Shown piece by piece: positions 1 through 7,729 of a stretch of DNA of 41,308 bases. Each line of letters begins with the position of its first letter. Position 1 is the stretch's first letter. Both the position numbers and the translations under genes were made by a program. Source of the DNA: CAZRDB01 sp964598695 (GTDB lineage: Bacteria > Armatimonadota > Zipacnadia > UBA1398); contig CAZRDB010000018.1 in NCBI GenBank assembly GCA_964598695.1, positions 1-41,308 of the forward strand, read 5' to 3'. Under the pieces are notes generated by a model that ran no database searches, was not told where the DNA came from, and saw only the letters and a program-made list of their open reading frames with translations.

Positions 1-168
1 GCGTCCGTCAGGTTCTCGATCGTCCCGAGGTCGGTCGGGTGGTAGAAGGACGAGGTCGTGCCTCGCCGCTGGGCCACGGTGGGGCCATAGCCGCCGGGGG
101 CCGCCGTGTACTGCGCGGCCGTCGTGCCGAAGGCATTCTGCTTCGACGTACGGAGGCCGGTCGATCCC
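1..168 (-). CDS. Possible gene fragment at left edge, unknown function
   Basis: On the minus strand one frame stays open from about 168 to the window edge. Its codons end almost always in G or C, and its residues are varied (F, Y, N, D, I, K among them), unlike a shadow frame. It reads as a Gly/Thr/Tyr-rich stretch containing AAPGGYGPTVAQ and then FYHPTDLGTIENL. No ATG is present. The frame continues upstream into the GC-rich hairpin repeat, so the start is unknown. I recognise no family. It could be the beginning of a gene lying mostly to the left, or a chance open frame. Confidence 0.3.
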
Positions 169-176
169 CCACCCAA

Positions 177-265
177 CCCTCCCCCCAAGGGGGAGGGCTG
201 ACTTCCCCCAGGGGAGGGCTGACTGCCCAGACGGGAGGGCTGACCGCTCGGACGGCGGTGCTGAC
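177..265. repeat. GC-rich hairpin with short direct repeats
   Basis: A perfect 9-bp stem (CCCTCCCCC at 177-185 against GGGGGAGGG at 189-197) closes a 3-nt loop. The right arm begins a series of units reading GGGAGGGCTGAC, seen at 189-202, 211-223 and 233-244, with a degenerate fourth copy ending in GGTGCTGAC near 250-265. Between about 170 and the end of the GH127-like gene at 427 I see no convincing gene. The hairpin resembles the intergenic repeat elements common in GC-rich genomes, and could also end transcription from either side. Confidence 0.6.
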
Positions 266-426
266 GGCCCGAGCGCGAGGGCTTGCAGCTCAAGGGACCG
301 GGCTCGCCTGCCGCCCGTTGGCCGTGTCTGCGCTGCTGTCGGTGCTCCATCCCGTTGGCCACCTTGTGGAGCCTACGTTCGCGCCGCGGCGGCCGGCTCC
401 TGCGCGTCTGCTCGCCTCCCGCCCCC

Positions 427-2095
427 CTACCACACCTCCGGGCCGAGGGTGGAGTGAAGCTCCGCCGGGCTCTCGTCGCCGCGCCAGCCCGGGCCGCGCT
501 GGTAGAGCGGGTGCGGGCCCTCGGCGCCGTAGTAGAGCCGCACCGGCTCCTCCTCGAGCATCGACCGGCCCTGCGAGGCGTTGCCCTCCTCCGGCTCGAT
601 CGAGACCACGCTGCTCCCGCGCCAGCGGACGCGGAAGCCGTACTGCTGGAACCCCGCGTTGCCGAGGGTGATCCGCTCTTCGCGCTCCCGCAGCGGGTAG
701 TGGATGTTCACGACATCGTCGGCCCGCAGCGGCGTCACCGTCGTGAGGTAGCTCCCCTCGACCTGCGTGACGAGGCGCCGGCCCTTGCGCTCGGCACGGA
801 CCTCGATCGCCGGCACCCCCTCGGGGATCCGCACCTTGAGCGTGAGCGGCGCCCCGAGCGTCACGGTGAGCCGGCCCTCGCGCGGCTCGTGGCAGCGGAT
901 CTCCGCGCGCGGCAGCGCCCGATCGAGCAGCAGGTTCACGGTCAGCGTCGAGCCGTCGATCCGGGCCGCGTGCTGCCAGGCGAGGTAGAGCGCCTTCGGC
1001 CCCGAGGGGCCGCAGCAGTTCTGGAGCGCGCGCACCTTGTGGAGGTAGTGCCCGGCGACCTCCTCCGACTTCACCCACCCGGCGGGGAGCGTCTCGTCGT
1101 AGGCGAGGATATGGTTCGGCCCCGTCCAGCCGCCGTAGGCGCCGAGGACGGCCTCCCGCAGGCCGGCGCGGAGCGCGTACTCGTCATCGGTCGCGTCCGC
1201 CCGTGTGGGGAGCCACTCGCCGGAGCGCACCCGGCTCTCGATGAGATGGTTGCGGACGGCACGCTCGACATCGTCGAAGTACTCGACCCGCCCCGTGCGC
1301 GTCAGGCTCAGCGCGAGGTGGATGTAGTCCATCAGACAGCAGGTCTCGCAGGCGATGACGTCATCCTCGCGCCGCGCGAGTTCCGGCACCAGCCCGAACG
1401 ACGTGCTCTGGGAGCGGATCCAGCGGAAGACGCGATCCATCCACTCGACAAGCGCGCCATCCTCGGTGAGCCGCCCGTACTCCGTGAGGCCGGCCGCGAC
1501 GAACAGGTGCGAGTGGACGTGGCCCGCGAACGAGCCGTCCTCCTCGAAGAGCCGACGCGCGCCCCGGAGGTCGGCGACCGTCCGCTCCGCCAGACGCTGG
1601 GCGCTCTCCATGCCCAGCTCCTCCCAGGCCCGCACGACCGGCCGGAGGATCATCGGCGGCATCGAGCCCCCCTGAGGNNNNNNNNNNCGGCATACGAGAT
1701 CCGGCGCCGGTAGTGACTGGAGTTCAGACGTGTGCTCTTCCTATCTCGATGACGCGGGCGACGAGCGCGTTCATCACGAGCGCCTGCTCCTCGATGTGCA
1801 CGCAGGCGCGGGTGATCGGCGTCTCCGGCCGGTAGAAGAGCCCGTCGTCCTCCTGCAGCGCGGTGATCCGGCGCCAGAAGGCCTCCTCGGTGGCGACGGC
1901 ATGGCCGGTCATGTGGCGAAGGAGCACGCACGACTCGGCGGAGCGGCCGGGGACATCGAGGAAGTCCGGCCAGTCATGCACGGCCTCGGCCGGATCGGTA
2001 CGGAAGACGTCGAAGTAGGTGTAGCCCGTCGCGGGGTCGACGAGCCGTTCGAGGTAGTTGTAGGAAGCGCGTGCCTCGCGCTCGAGCGCTAGCAT
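427..2095 (-). CDS. GH127-like glycoside hydrolase (DUF1680-related), interrupted by assembly gap
   Basis: The N-terminal part (2095 down to about 1747) and C-terminal part (1677 down to 427) lie either side of gap 1 and adapter sequence, so the missing length is unknown. The start ATG at 2095 has a good ribosome site (GGAGGG) about 8 nt upstream. The C-terminal part has CETCC (Glu codon 1345-1347, Cys codon 1339-1341) and NCCGPSG (Cys-Cys codons 1012-1017). These match the Glu-Cys-Cys-Cys zinc site and cysteine nucleophile of GH127 beta-L-arabinofuranosidases. Helical N-terminal repeats and a beta-rich C-terminus also fit. No signal peptide is visible, so a cytoplasmic role in trimming plant-type sugars is likely. 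The exact substrate is not predictable, because family members act on several sugars. Confidence 0.75.
1678..1687. other. Assembly gap 1 (10 N)
   Basis: Ten N of arbitrary length lie inside the GH127-like gene. The next 59 bases (1688-1746) are adapter, not genome. Confidence 0.99.
1688..1746 (+). other. Illumina TruSeq-type adapter contamination
   Basis: The end of the P7 adapter (CGGCATACGAGAT, 1688-1700) is followed by a 12-nt index-like stretch (1701-1712). Then comes the read-2 primer sequence starting GTGACTGGAGTTCAG at 1713 and ending near 1746 with one mismatch to the usual GATCT end. This is library-construction sequence left at a contig end and carries no biology. Confidence 0.97.
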
Positions 2096-2482
2096 GGGGG
2101 ATCCCTCCGGTCGGCGGCGGAAGCCGCAGGCGGGGTATTCGCGCGGGGCATGGGGAGGCCTGCCTGGCGTGGTGCGTGTGACAGTGCCGACTTCCGCTCG
2201 CCACGCCGCGGCCTTGGCTTCCGCCGCTCGGCCGCGACCCGCTACCGATCCTGGGGCGTTGCCGCGGGAAGGAGTCGGCGACTCGCGAGCGCAAGACGGT
2301 CGCATGTGGCAACCGGGAACAGAAGCGAGCGATGGAGCGCGAGCTGCCGCTCGCCCCTACACGGGAGGCGTGCATCCTCCCTCCGACGCGCGGGGACGGT
2401 GGAGCCGGTTCTCGGGCGGGGCAGGCGTCTCTGCCGAGGGGCGCGGAGCGGGCGCGGCAGAGCGACGAGAGGGGGCCGGGGG
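2096..2482. promoter_or_regulatory. Divergent intergenic region between GH127-like gene and prmC
   Basis: These 387 bases separate two divergently transcribed genes and must hold their promoters. I find no clear -35/-10 pair. A small inverted repeat, GCGAGC-TGCC-GCTCGC, lies at 2339-2354. Long open frames here are GC-driven and show no protein-like composition. The region carries the ribosome site of the GH127-like gene at its left end and a purine-rich stretch before the prmC start at its right end. Confidence 0.5.
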
Positions 2483-3316
2483 GTGAGGGAGACAACGACC
2501 GCGCGTGAGCTGCTCGAGCAGGTGCGTGGGCGCCTCTCCGGGCAGGAGAACGCCGAGGCGGAGGCCTACTGGATGCTCGAGAGCGTCGCGGGCCTCACGC
2601 GCACGACGGCGCTCCTGCACCCCGACGCCGAGATCGCGCCGGCGCACGCGGAGCGGATCCTCGACCTCGCCCGCCGCCGCGCGGCGGGCGAGCCGCTGCA
2701 GTACCTCCTCGGCGATACGGAGTTCCTCGGCCGGAGATTCCGGTGCGACCGCCGCGCGCTGATCCCGCGGCCCGATACCGAGTGCCTGGTCCGCGCCGCG
2801 CTCGAGCTGCTGCCGGCGGAGTTCCGCGGCTACGTGGCCGAGCTGGGCGTCGGTTCCGGCGCGGTCCTCGTGACCCTCGCGCTCGAGCGGCCCACTCTCC
2901 GGGCGACCGGCAGCGACCTCTCGCCCGAGGCTCTCTCGCTCGCGATCGAGAACGCCGAGCGCTGGGGTGTGCGGGAGCGGATCGAGTTCCGGCAGGGTGA
3001 TCTCACCCGCGCGCTCGCGGCGCCGGTCGACCTGCTGCTCTTCAACCCCCCGTACATCGTCACGGCCGAGCTGGAGGCGCTGCAGCCGGAGCTGTCCTTC
3101 GAGCCGCGCCTGGCGCTCGACGGCGGAGCGGACGGCCTGGACGTCTACCGTCGCCTTGCCGCTGAGTGGCCGGGCGCGGTACTCTCGGATGGGTGGTGCC
3201 TCGTCGAGGTGGGGGCCGGGATGCACGAGGCCGTGGCGCAGCTTCTCGGCGGTCGCGAGACGCGGATGTGGCGCGACGACTACGGGATCCTCCGGGTGGT
3301 TGGCGCGCGGCGCTGA
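2483..3316 (+). CDS. prmC: PrmC, peptide chain release factor glutamine N5-methyltransferase
   Basis: The enzyme transfers a methyl group from S-adenosylmethionine to the glutamine of the GGQ motif of release factors, which improves peptide release in the cytoplasm. The 277-residue product matches the usual length of about 280. The N-terminal helical domain recognises the release factor. The SAM loop reads AELGVGSGAV, and the signature NPPY follows in LLLFNPPYIV. The GTG at 2483 was chosen because the family homology starts there and a purine-rich stretch precedes it; the frame stays open further upstream but with no homology. The solenoid gene follows after 32 nt, so the two may be co-transcribed. 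In many bacteria prmC sits next to prfA, which is not seen here. Confidence 0.93.
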   Translation: MRETTTARELLEQVRGRLSGQENAEAEAYWMLESVAGLTRTTALLHPDAEIAPAHAERILDLARRRAAGEPLQYLLGDTEFLGRRFRCDRRALIPRPDTECLVRAALELLPAEFRGYVAELGVGSGAVLVTLALERPTLRATGSDLSPEALSLAIENAERWGVRERIEFRQGDLTRALAAPVDLLLFNPPYIVTAELEALQPELSFEPRLALDGGADGLDVYRRLAAEWPGAVLSDGWCLVEVGAGMHEAVAQLLGGRETRMWRDDYGILRVVGARR

Positions 3317-3348
3317 CAGCCCTTCCATCGCACGAGGGAGAACGAGAC

Positions 3349-5484
3349 ATGCTACCGCTCGTCACGCTGGTCGCCCTGGCCCCCCTTCTGACCGCGAGCC
3401 CGGCCGACGGACTCGCCTGGCTCGACGAGGGCGCCCGGATCGCCGGGACCGTCGGCGACACCAGCGAGCGGGCCGACCTGCTGCTCCGGGCCGCCGAGTG
3501 CGCCGCCCCCGTCGATCCCGCCCGAGCGACCGCCTGGCTGCTCGAGGGCCTCTCCGCCCTCGCGACGGAGAGCCCCGAGGCGCGCGCCGGGATCAGCCGC
3601 ACGCTGGTCGCTCTCGGCAGCGAGCCGCTCGACCCCGCGCTGGCTCCCGGGGACTGGCGCGCCGTCGCCCGCGACCGGGCGCTCCGGGCGCTCTTCCGCC
3701 GCGACCCGGAGGCGGGCATGGCCCTCGCCGACCGGATCGGGCTCCCCGACGTCGAGCGCATCCGGCTGCTCGCCGAGGCCGCGCGGGCGGGCGCGGGCGC
3801 CGGCGCGTTCGCCCCGGCCGTCCTCGCCCAGCTCGCGCTCGAGCGCGCACTGCGGCAGCGGCCGCTCGACGAGAGCCTCCTGCGCATCGCGGTCGGCGCC
3901 GTCCTCGACGCCGACCCCCGGGCCGGCAACGCGCTCCTCGTGGAGGCGGGACCGGTGCGTTCGGTCGCCGCCCTGTTGCTGGTCGAGCGGGCGGAGACCC
4001 CTGAGGCCGTCGTCGTGGCCGCCGAATCGCTGCCCGACCCGGTGCGCCGGGCCGGGGCGCTCCTCGCCCGGGCGCGCGCCGCCGATCCGGCAGGGCGGGC
4101 CATTCTCGCCGAGGCGGCCCGCGAAGCGGCGGCTCGGATCCCGCAGCCTGCCGATCGCGCTGTCGCGCTGGCAGAGGCCGCCGCGCTGCTCGCGCCGGAG
4201 ACCCCGCCTCAGACCGTCGGGGAGCTGGCCCGAGCCACCGCGCTCTCCGAGCCCGACGACGCCCGCCGCCGAGAGGCGCTGGCGGCCGTGGGGGCGACGC
4301 TCGCCCCTACGGCCCCGCAGCTCGCGCGCTCGTGTGTCGAGGAGGCGCTGGCGCAGGCCCGCGCGGTGCGCTCGGAAGGCGAACGGACGCGCGCGCTCCG
4401 GGGCATCGGGACGCGGATCGGCCCACGCTACGCCGAGGAGGCCACCCGGATCGTGAAGGAGCTGGGCTCAGGGCGCGCGGCGTCGCAGGTCGAGGTGCTG
4501 GTGGCGATGGCGGGCTCCGCGGAGCCCACCGAGCGAGCGACGGCGCTCCGGCTGCTGGCGGCAGCGGTACGTGGCTGGGACGTCGGCCCGGCCGACAAGC
4601 TGCGGGCGCTCGAGGGGCTCGCGCTGCCCGAGGAGGCCGATGCCGAAGGGGACGTCTCGAAGGCGGAGCGCGAGGTCCGCGACCTGATCGGACAGCTCCT
4701 GCTCGAGAGGGCTGCACGCGCCGAGAGCCGCTCGACACGGATCGCGGGGTACACCGCGGCGGCCGAGTGGCTCGAGCGCCACGATGCCGGCGCCGCGCGG
4801 AAGGCCTACGAGTCGGCGATCGCGGAGATCGACGCGGCGAACGGCGAGACCGGCTGGATCGAGGTGCTGCTCACCCGAGTGGGCCGCCTCTCGCCGGAGC
4901 GGGCGCTCGATCTCGCGCGCCGGATGAAGCAACCCGCGAACGCGGTTCGCGCCCTGCTCGCCTGTGGCGCGACCGAGGAGGCCGCAGGCGCGGCGGCGCG
5001 GACGAAGGACGACTGGCTCGCGGCCGAGCTGCTGAGCCGCTGCGCGATCGCGGCGCCGTCACAGGCCGCCTTGGAGGCTCTGCGAGAGGCGATCGACGCG
5101 CTCCCGCTCGAGGGACGGCGCGACGCGCTGCTCGGCCGCGCGATCGCCGGGCTCCTCCGCACGGGAACGGAGCGGGCATGGGATGCGGCGCTCGAGCTGG
5201 CCCCGCTCACCGCCACGCCGACGGGCCTGGCCCAGACACGGCTGGAGGTGGCCCGCTACCTGCTGCGCGAGGGGGACGAGCCCGGCGCGCGCCAGCGCGT
5301 GACCGAGGCCGAGGAGCTGATTGCGTCGGCCGGCCGGCCCGATGAGTGCCTCGTGGCCCTCGCCCCGCTCACGCTCCTCCTCGGCGGGGACGGACTGGCG
5401 GTGGCCGAGTCGGTGCGTGCGCGACCGGCGCGTGCCCGGGCCCTGATCGAGCTTGCGGCCGTGGCGCTGGAGTCAACCGACTGA
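3349..5484 (+). CDS. Exported alanine-rich alpha-solenoid repeat protein
   Basis: The 711-residue protein starts at an ATG with GAGGGA about 10 nt upstream. A short hydrophobic N-terminus (MLPLVTLVALAPLLTASP) looks like a signal peptide. The rest is a run of amphipathic helices rich in Ala, Leu, Arg and Glu, arranged as helix pairs of 30-40 residues in the manner of TPR or HEAT-like solenoids. I see no catalytic motif. The texture resembles the C-terminal halves of the two large proteins at 33374-36793 and 36826-40237, so these may form a lineage-specific family; the relation is only by style here and needs an alignment. It probably acts as a periplasmic or surface scaffold. No function can be named. 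Confidence 0.8.
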   Translation: MLPLVTLVALAPLLTASPADGLAWLDEGARIAGTVGDTSERADLLLRAAECAAPVDPARATAWLLEGLSALATESPEARAGISRTLVALGSEPLDPALAPGDWRAVARDRALRALFRRDPEAGMALADRIGLPDVERIRLLAEAARAGAGAGAFAPAVLAQLALERALRQRPLDESLLRIAVGAVLDADPRAGNALLVEAGPVRSVAALLLVERAETPEAVVVAAESLPDPVRRAGALLARARAADPAGRAILAEAAREAAARIPQPADRAVALAEAAALLAPETPPQTVGELARATALSEPDDARRREALAAVGATLAPTAPQLARSCVEEALAQARAVRSEGERTRALRGIGTRIGPRYAEEATRIVKELGSGRAASQVEVLVAMAGSAEPTERATALRLLAAAVRGWDVGPADKLRALEGLALPEEADAEGDVSKAEREVRDLIGQLLLERAARAESRSTRIAGYTAAAEWLERHDAGAARKAYESAIAEIDAANGETGWIEVLLTRVGRLSPERALDLARRMKQPANAVRALLACGATEEAAGAAARTKDDWLAAELLSRCAIAAPSQAALEALREAIDALPLEGRRDALLGRAIAGLLRTGTERAWDAALELAPLTATPTGLAQTRLEVARYLLREGDEPGARQRVTEAEELIASAGRPDECLVALAPLTLLLGGDGLAVAESVRARPARARALIELAAVALESTD

Positions 5485-5582
5485 GTTCGCGCGCAAACCC
5501 ACGCGAATCCACGCGCTAACCCCCGCGATGGGCTGCGGCGTATCGGGTTTCCTCGTTGGCAGGACACGCCAAGGAGGAGACC

Positions 5583-6179
5583 ATGAACACCATCGTGACA
5601 CGCCCGGCCCGCCGTACCTCGAACCCCTGCGATCTGCCCCGTGACCCCCTCGCCCCGACTCGCTGGCTGCCGCGTTCCGGTTCGGAGCGCCCGATCAGCG
5701 AGGCGGGCCCTCGCGCCGCGCGCTGGCTCGGCGCCGTCCCCGCCGAGGAGGAGGCCGAGACCCTCGCTGCCGTCGCGGCCCGGTGGTTCCATGGGAGCGA
5801 CGCCTCCCGCGCGGAGCGGGTGGCCTTCGTGCTGCACGCGGCCGGCTCGAGCGACGATGTGATCGCGACGGTCCTGGGAGTCTCGCGCCGAACCGCCCGC
5901 AACCTGATCGACCAGGCCCGCCGCGCACTCGTCCGGCGCGCACGGGATCTGGCCGGCGTGTCACGCGAGCGTGCCGCACTCACGCTGTGGCTCGCCGACG
6001 AGCCGCTCCCCCTGATCGCGCTCGTGCTGGGGATGGCCCACGGCTCGGTGGAGGCGGCCCTCGGGCGGCTGGTGCGCGAGGCGCTCGGCGATCGCGGCTC
6101 GCGCGGCGCCCTCGCCCGCCGATGCTGGGCCGAGACGACGCGGGTGTCGGGGCCGAGGCGGATCGCGATCATCGGGTAG
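5583..6179 (+). CDS. Small protein with two helix-turn-helix units (sigma region 4-like)
   Basis: The 198-residue protein starts at an ATG just behind a very strong ribosome site, AAGGAGGAG (5571-5579). Residues about 78-120 form a classic sigma-70 region 4/LuxR-type helix-turn-helix (DDVIATVLGVSRRTARNLID then a basic helix). Residues about 130-170 repeat the pattern in weaker form (LPLIALVLGMAHGSVEAALG). There is no sigma region 2, so it should not work as a complete sigma factor. The first 70 residues are Pro/Arg-rich and probably disordered. The upstream neighbour ends 98 nt away and the next gene converges on it, so it is probably transcribed alone. A DNA-binding regulator is the best guess. 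The target is unknown. Confidence 0.75.
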   Translation: MNTIVTRPARRTSNPCDLPRDPLAPTRWLPRSGSERPISEAGPRAARWLGAVPAEEEAETLAAVAARWFHGSDASRAERVAFVLHAAGSSDDVIATVLGVSRRTARNLIDQARRALVRRARDLAGVSRERAALTLWLADEPLPLIALVLGMAHGSVEAALGRLVREALGDRGSRGALARRCWAETTRVSGPRRIAIIG

Positions 6180-6207
6180 GCACGGCATCGACCTCGCCTC
6201 CTCCACC

Positions 6208-6228
6208 CCGCGCTGCCGGGAGGCGCGG
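6208..6228. terminator. Possible bidirectional hairpin between converging genes
   Basis: CCGCGC (6208-6213) pairs with GCGCGG (6223-6228) across a 9-nt loop, in the 74-nt gap between the stop of the helix-turn-helix gene and the stop of gltD. There is no T-run, so this is a weak candidate for an intrinsic terminator. Confidence 0.3.
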
Positions 6229-6253
6229 CACAAGGGGGCTTCCGCGGGCCGGC

Positions 6254-7729
6254 TCACCGCGCCGTGGAGCGGGGGAGCGCGCTCCAGCCCATGAGCCACT
6301 CGTCGACATCGTAGGCGACGTCGCGGCCCTCGGCGATGGCCCAGACCACGAGCGATTGCCCTCGACGGGTGTCGCCCGCGGCGAACACGCCCTCGACGCT
6401 GGTCATCTTGCGCTCATCGGTGCGGACGAGTCCGCGCTCGTCGAGATCGACGCCGAGCTGGTCGAGCAGGCCGCCGTGCTCGGGATGGACGAACCCGAGT
6501 GCGAGGAGGACCAGCTCGGCCGGGAGCACGACCTCGGAACCGGCCACCTCGACCATGCGGGGCCGACCGGTGGCGTCGTACTCCCACTCGACGGAGACGA
6601 TCTCGAGGCCGCTCACGCGGCCGGCCTCGTTGCCGAGGAACTGCTTGGTCGAGCGCTGCCAGAGCCGCTCACCCTTGGCGATCGCCTCGGCCTCCTCGTG
6701 GCTGCTCGAGGTCTTGAACATGCGCGGGAAGTAGGGCCACGGGGCCGCGGCCAGCCGATCGATCGGGGGCTTGGGGAGGATCTCGAGCTGGGTGACGGAG
6801 ACCGCGCCCTGTCGGACCGCGGTGCCGATGCAGTCGGCGCCGGTGTCGCCGCCGCCGAGGACGACGACGCGCTTGCCCTTGGCCGACATGGGCTCGTCCT
6901 GGACGATGGGATCGCCCGCGACGACCCGGTTCTGGCGGGTGAGGTAGTCCATCGCGCGGTAGATCCCCTCGAGCGTGCGGCCGGGGATCTCCAGCTCGCG
7001 GGCGACGGTCGAGCCCACGCAGACGACGACGGCGTCGAACTCGCGACGCAGCTCGTCGACGGGAAGGTCGAAGCCGACGCGGCAGTTGGCGCGGAAGGTG
7101 ACGCCCTCGGCCGCGAGCAGGTCGATCCGGCGCGCGACGGCGTTGCGGGCGAGCTTGAAGTTGGGGATCCCGTAGGTGAGCAACCCGCCGGGGCGGTCGG
7201 AGCGCTCGAAGACGGTGACGAGGTGGCCGGCCTGGTTGAGCTGCGCGGCGGCCGCGAGGCCGGACGGGCCGCTGCCGATGACGGCGACCTTGCGGCCCGT
7301 GCGCGAGGTGGGGACCTTGGGCCGGACGAGGCCGGCCTCCCAGGCCTGGTCGATGATCGCGTACTCGATCATCTTGATCGCGACGGGGTCCTCGGTGATT
7401 CCCAGGACGCAGGCGGTCTCGCACAGCGCGGGACAGACACGGCCGGTGATCTCAGGGAGGTTGTTGGTCGCGTGGAGGTGCTCCAGCGCGGCCTCGAGCT
7501 TGCCCCGGCACATGAGGTCGTTCCAGACGGGGATCCGGTTGCCGAGGGGGCAGCCGTGGTTCGAGTGGCAGAAGGGGACTCCGCAGTTCATGCAGCGGGT
7601 CGCCTGCGAGACGATCTGGATCGGCGAGGGCGACTCGACCACTTCGTCGTAGTCGCGCACGCGCTCATCGACCGGCCGGGCCGGGATCTCGGTGCGGCCG
7701 TGGCGTAGGAACCCCTTGGTATCAGGCAT
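6254..7729 (-). CDS. gltD: GltD, glutamate synthase small subunit (NADPH)
   Basis: The 491-residue small subunit takes electrons from NADPH through FAD and iron-sulphur clusters and passes them to GltB for making glutamate from glutamine and 2-oxoglutarate. The N-terminal cysteine sets (CMNCGVPFCHSNHGC, residues 46-60, and CPALCETAC, 99-107) hold the 4Fe-4S clusters. VIGSGPSG (150-157) is the FAD Rossmann loop, VVVLGGGDTGADC the NADPH loop, and GVFAAGDTRRGQSLVVWA the C-terminal FAD contact. Length and motifs are typical. Its ATG lies upstream of the gltB stop, an 8-nt overlap (7722-7729), which suggests translational coupling and equal subunit output. Confidence 0.97.
   Translation of the reverse strand: MPDTKGFLRHGRTEIPARPVDERVRDYDEVVESPSPIQIVSQATRCMNCGVPFCHSNHGCPLGNRIPVWNDLMCRGKLEAALEHLHATNNLPEITGRVCPALCETACVLGITEDPVAIKMIEYAIIDQAWEAGLVRPKVPTSRTGRKVAVIGSGPSGLAAAAQLNQAGHLVTVFERSDRPGGLLTYGIPNFKLARNAVARRIDLLAAEGVTFRANCRVGFDLPVDELRREFDAVVVCVGSTVARELEIPGRTLEGIYRAMDYLTRQNRVVAGDPIVQDEPMSAKGKRVVVLGGGDTGADCIGTAVRQGAVSVTQLEILPKPPIDRLAAAPWPYFPRMFKTSSSHEEAEAIAKGERLWQRSTKQFLGNEAGRVSGLEIVSVEWEYDATGRPRMVEVAGSEVVLPAELVLLALGFVHPEHGGLLDQLGVDLDERGLVRTDERKMTSVEGVFAAGDTRRGQSLVVWAIAEGRDVAYDVDEWLMGWSALPRSTAR

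Noticed and set aside
1713..1746. Sequence after gap 1 as part of the GH127-like coding region
   Set aside because: It matches library adapter sequence, so frames through it are not biological.
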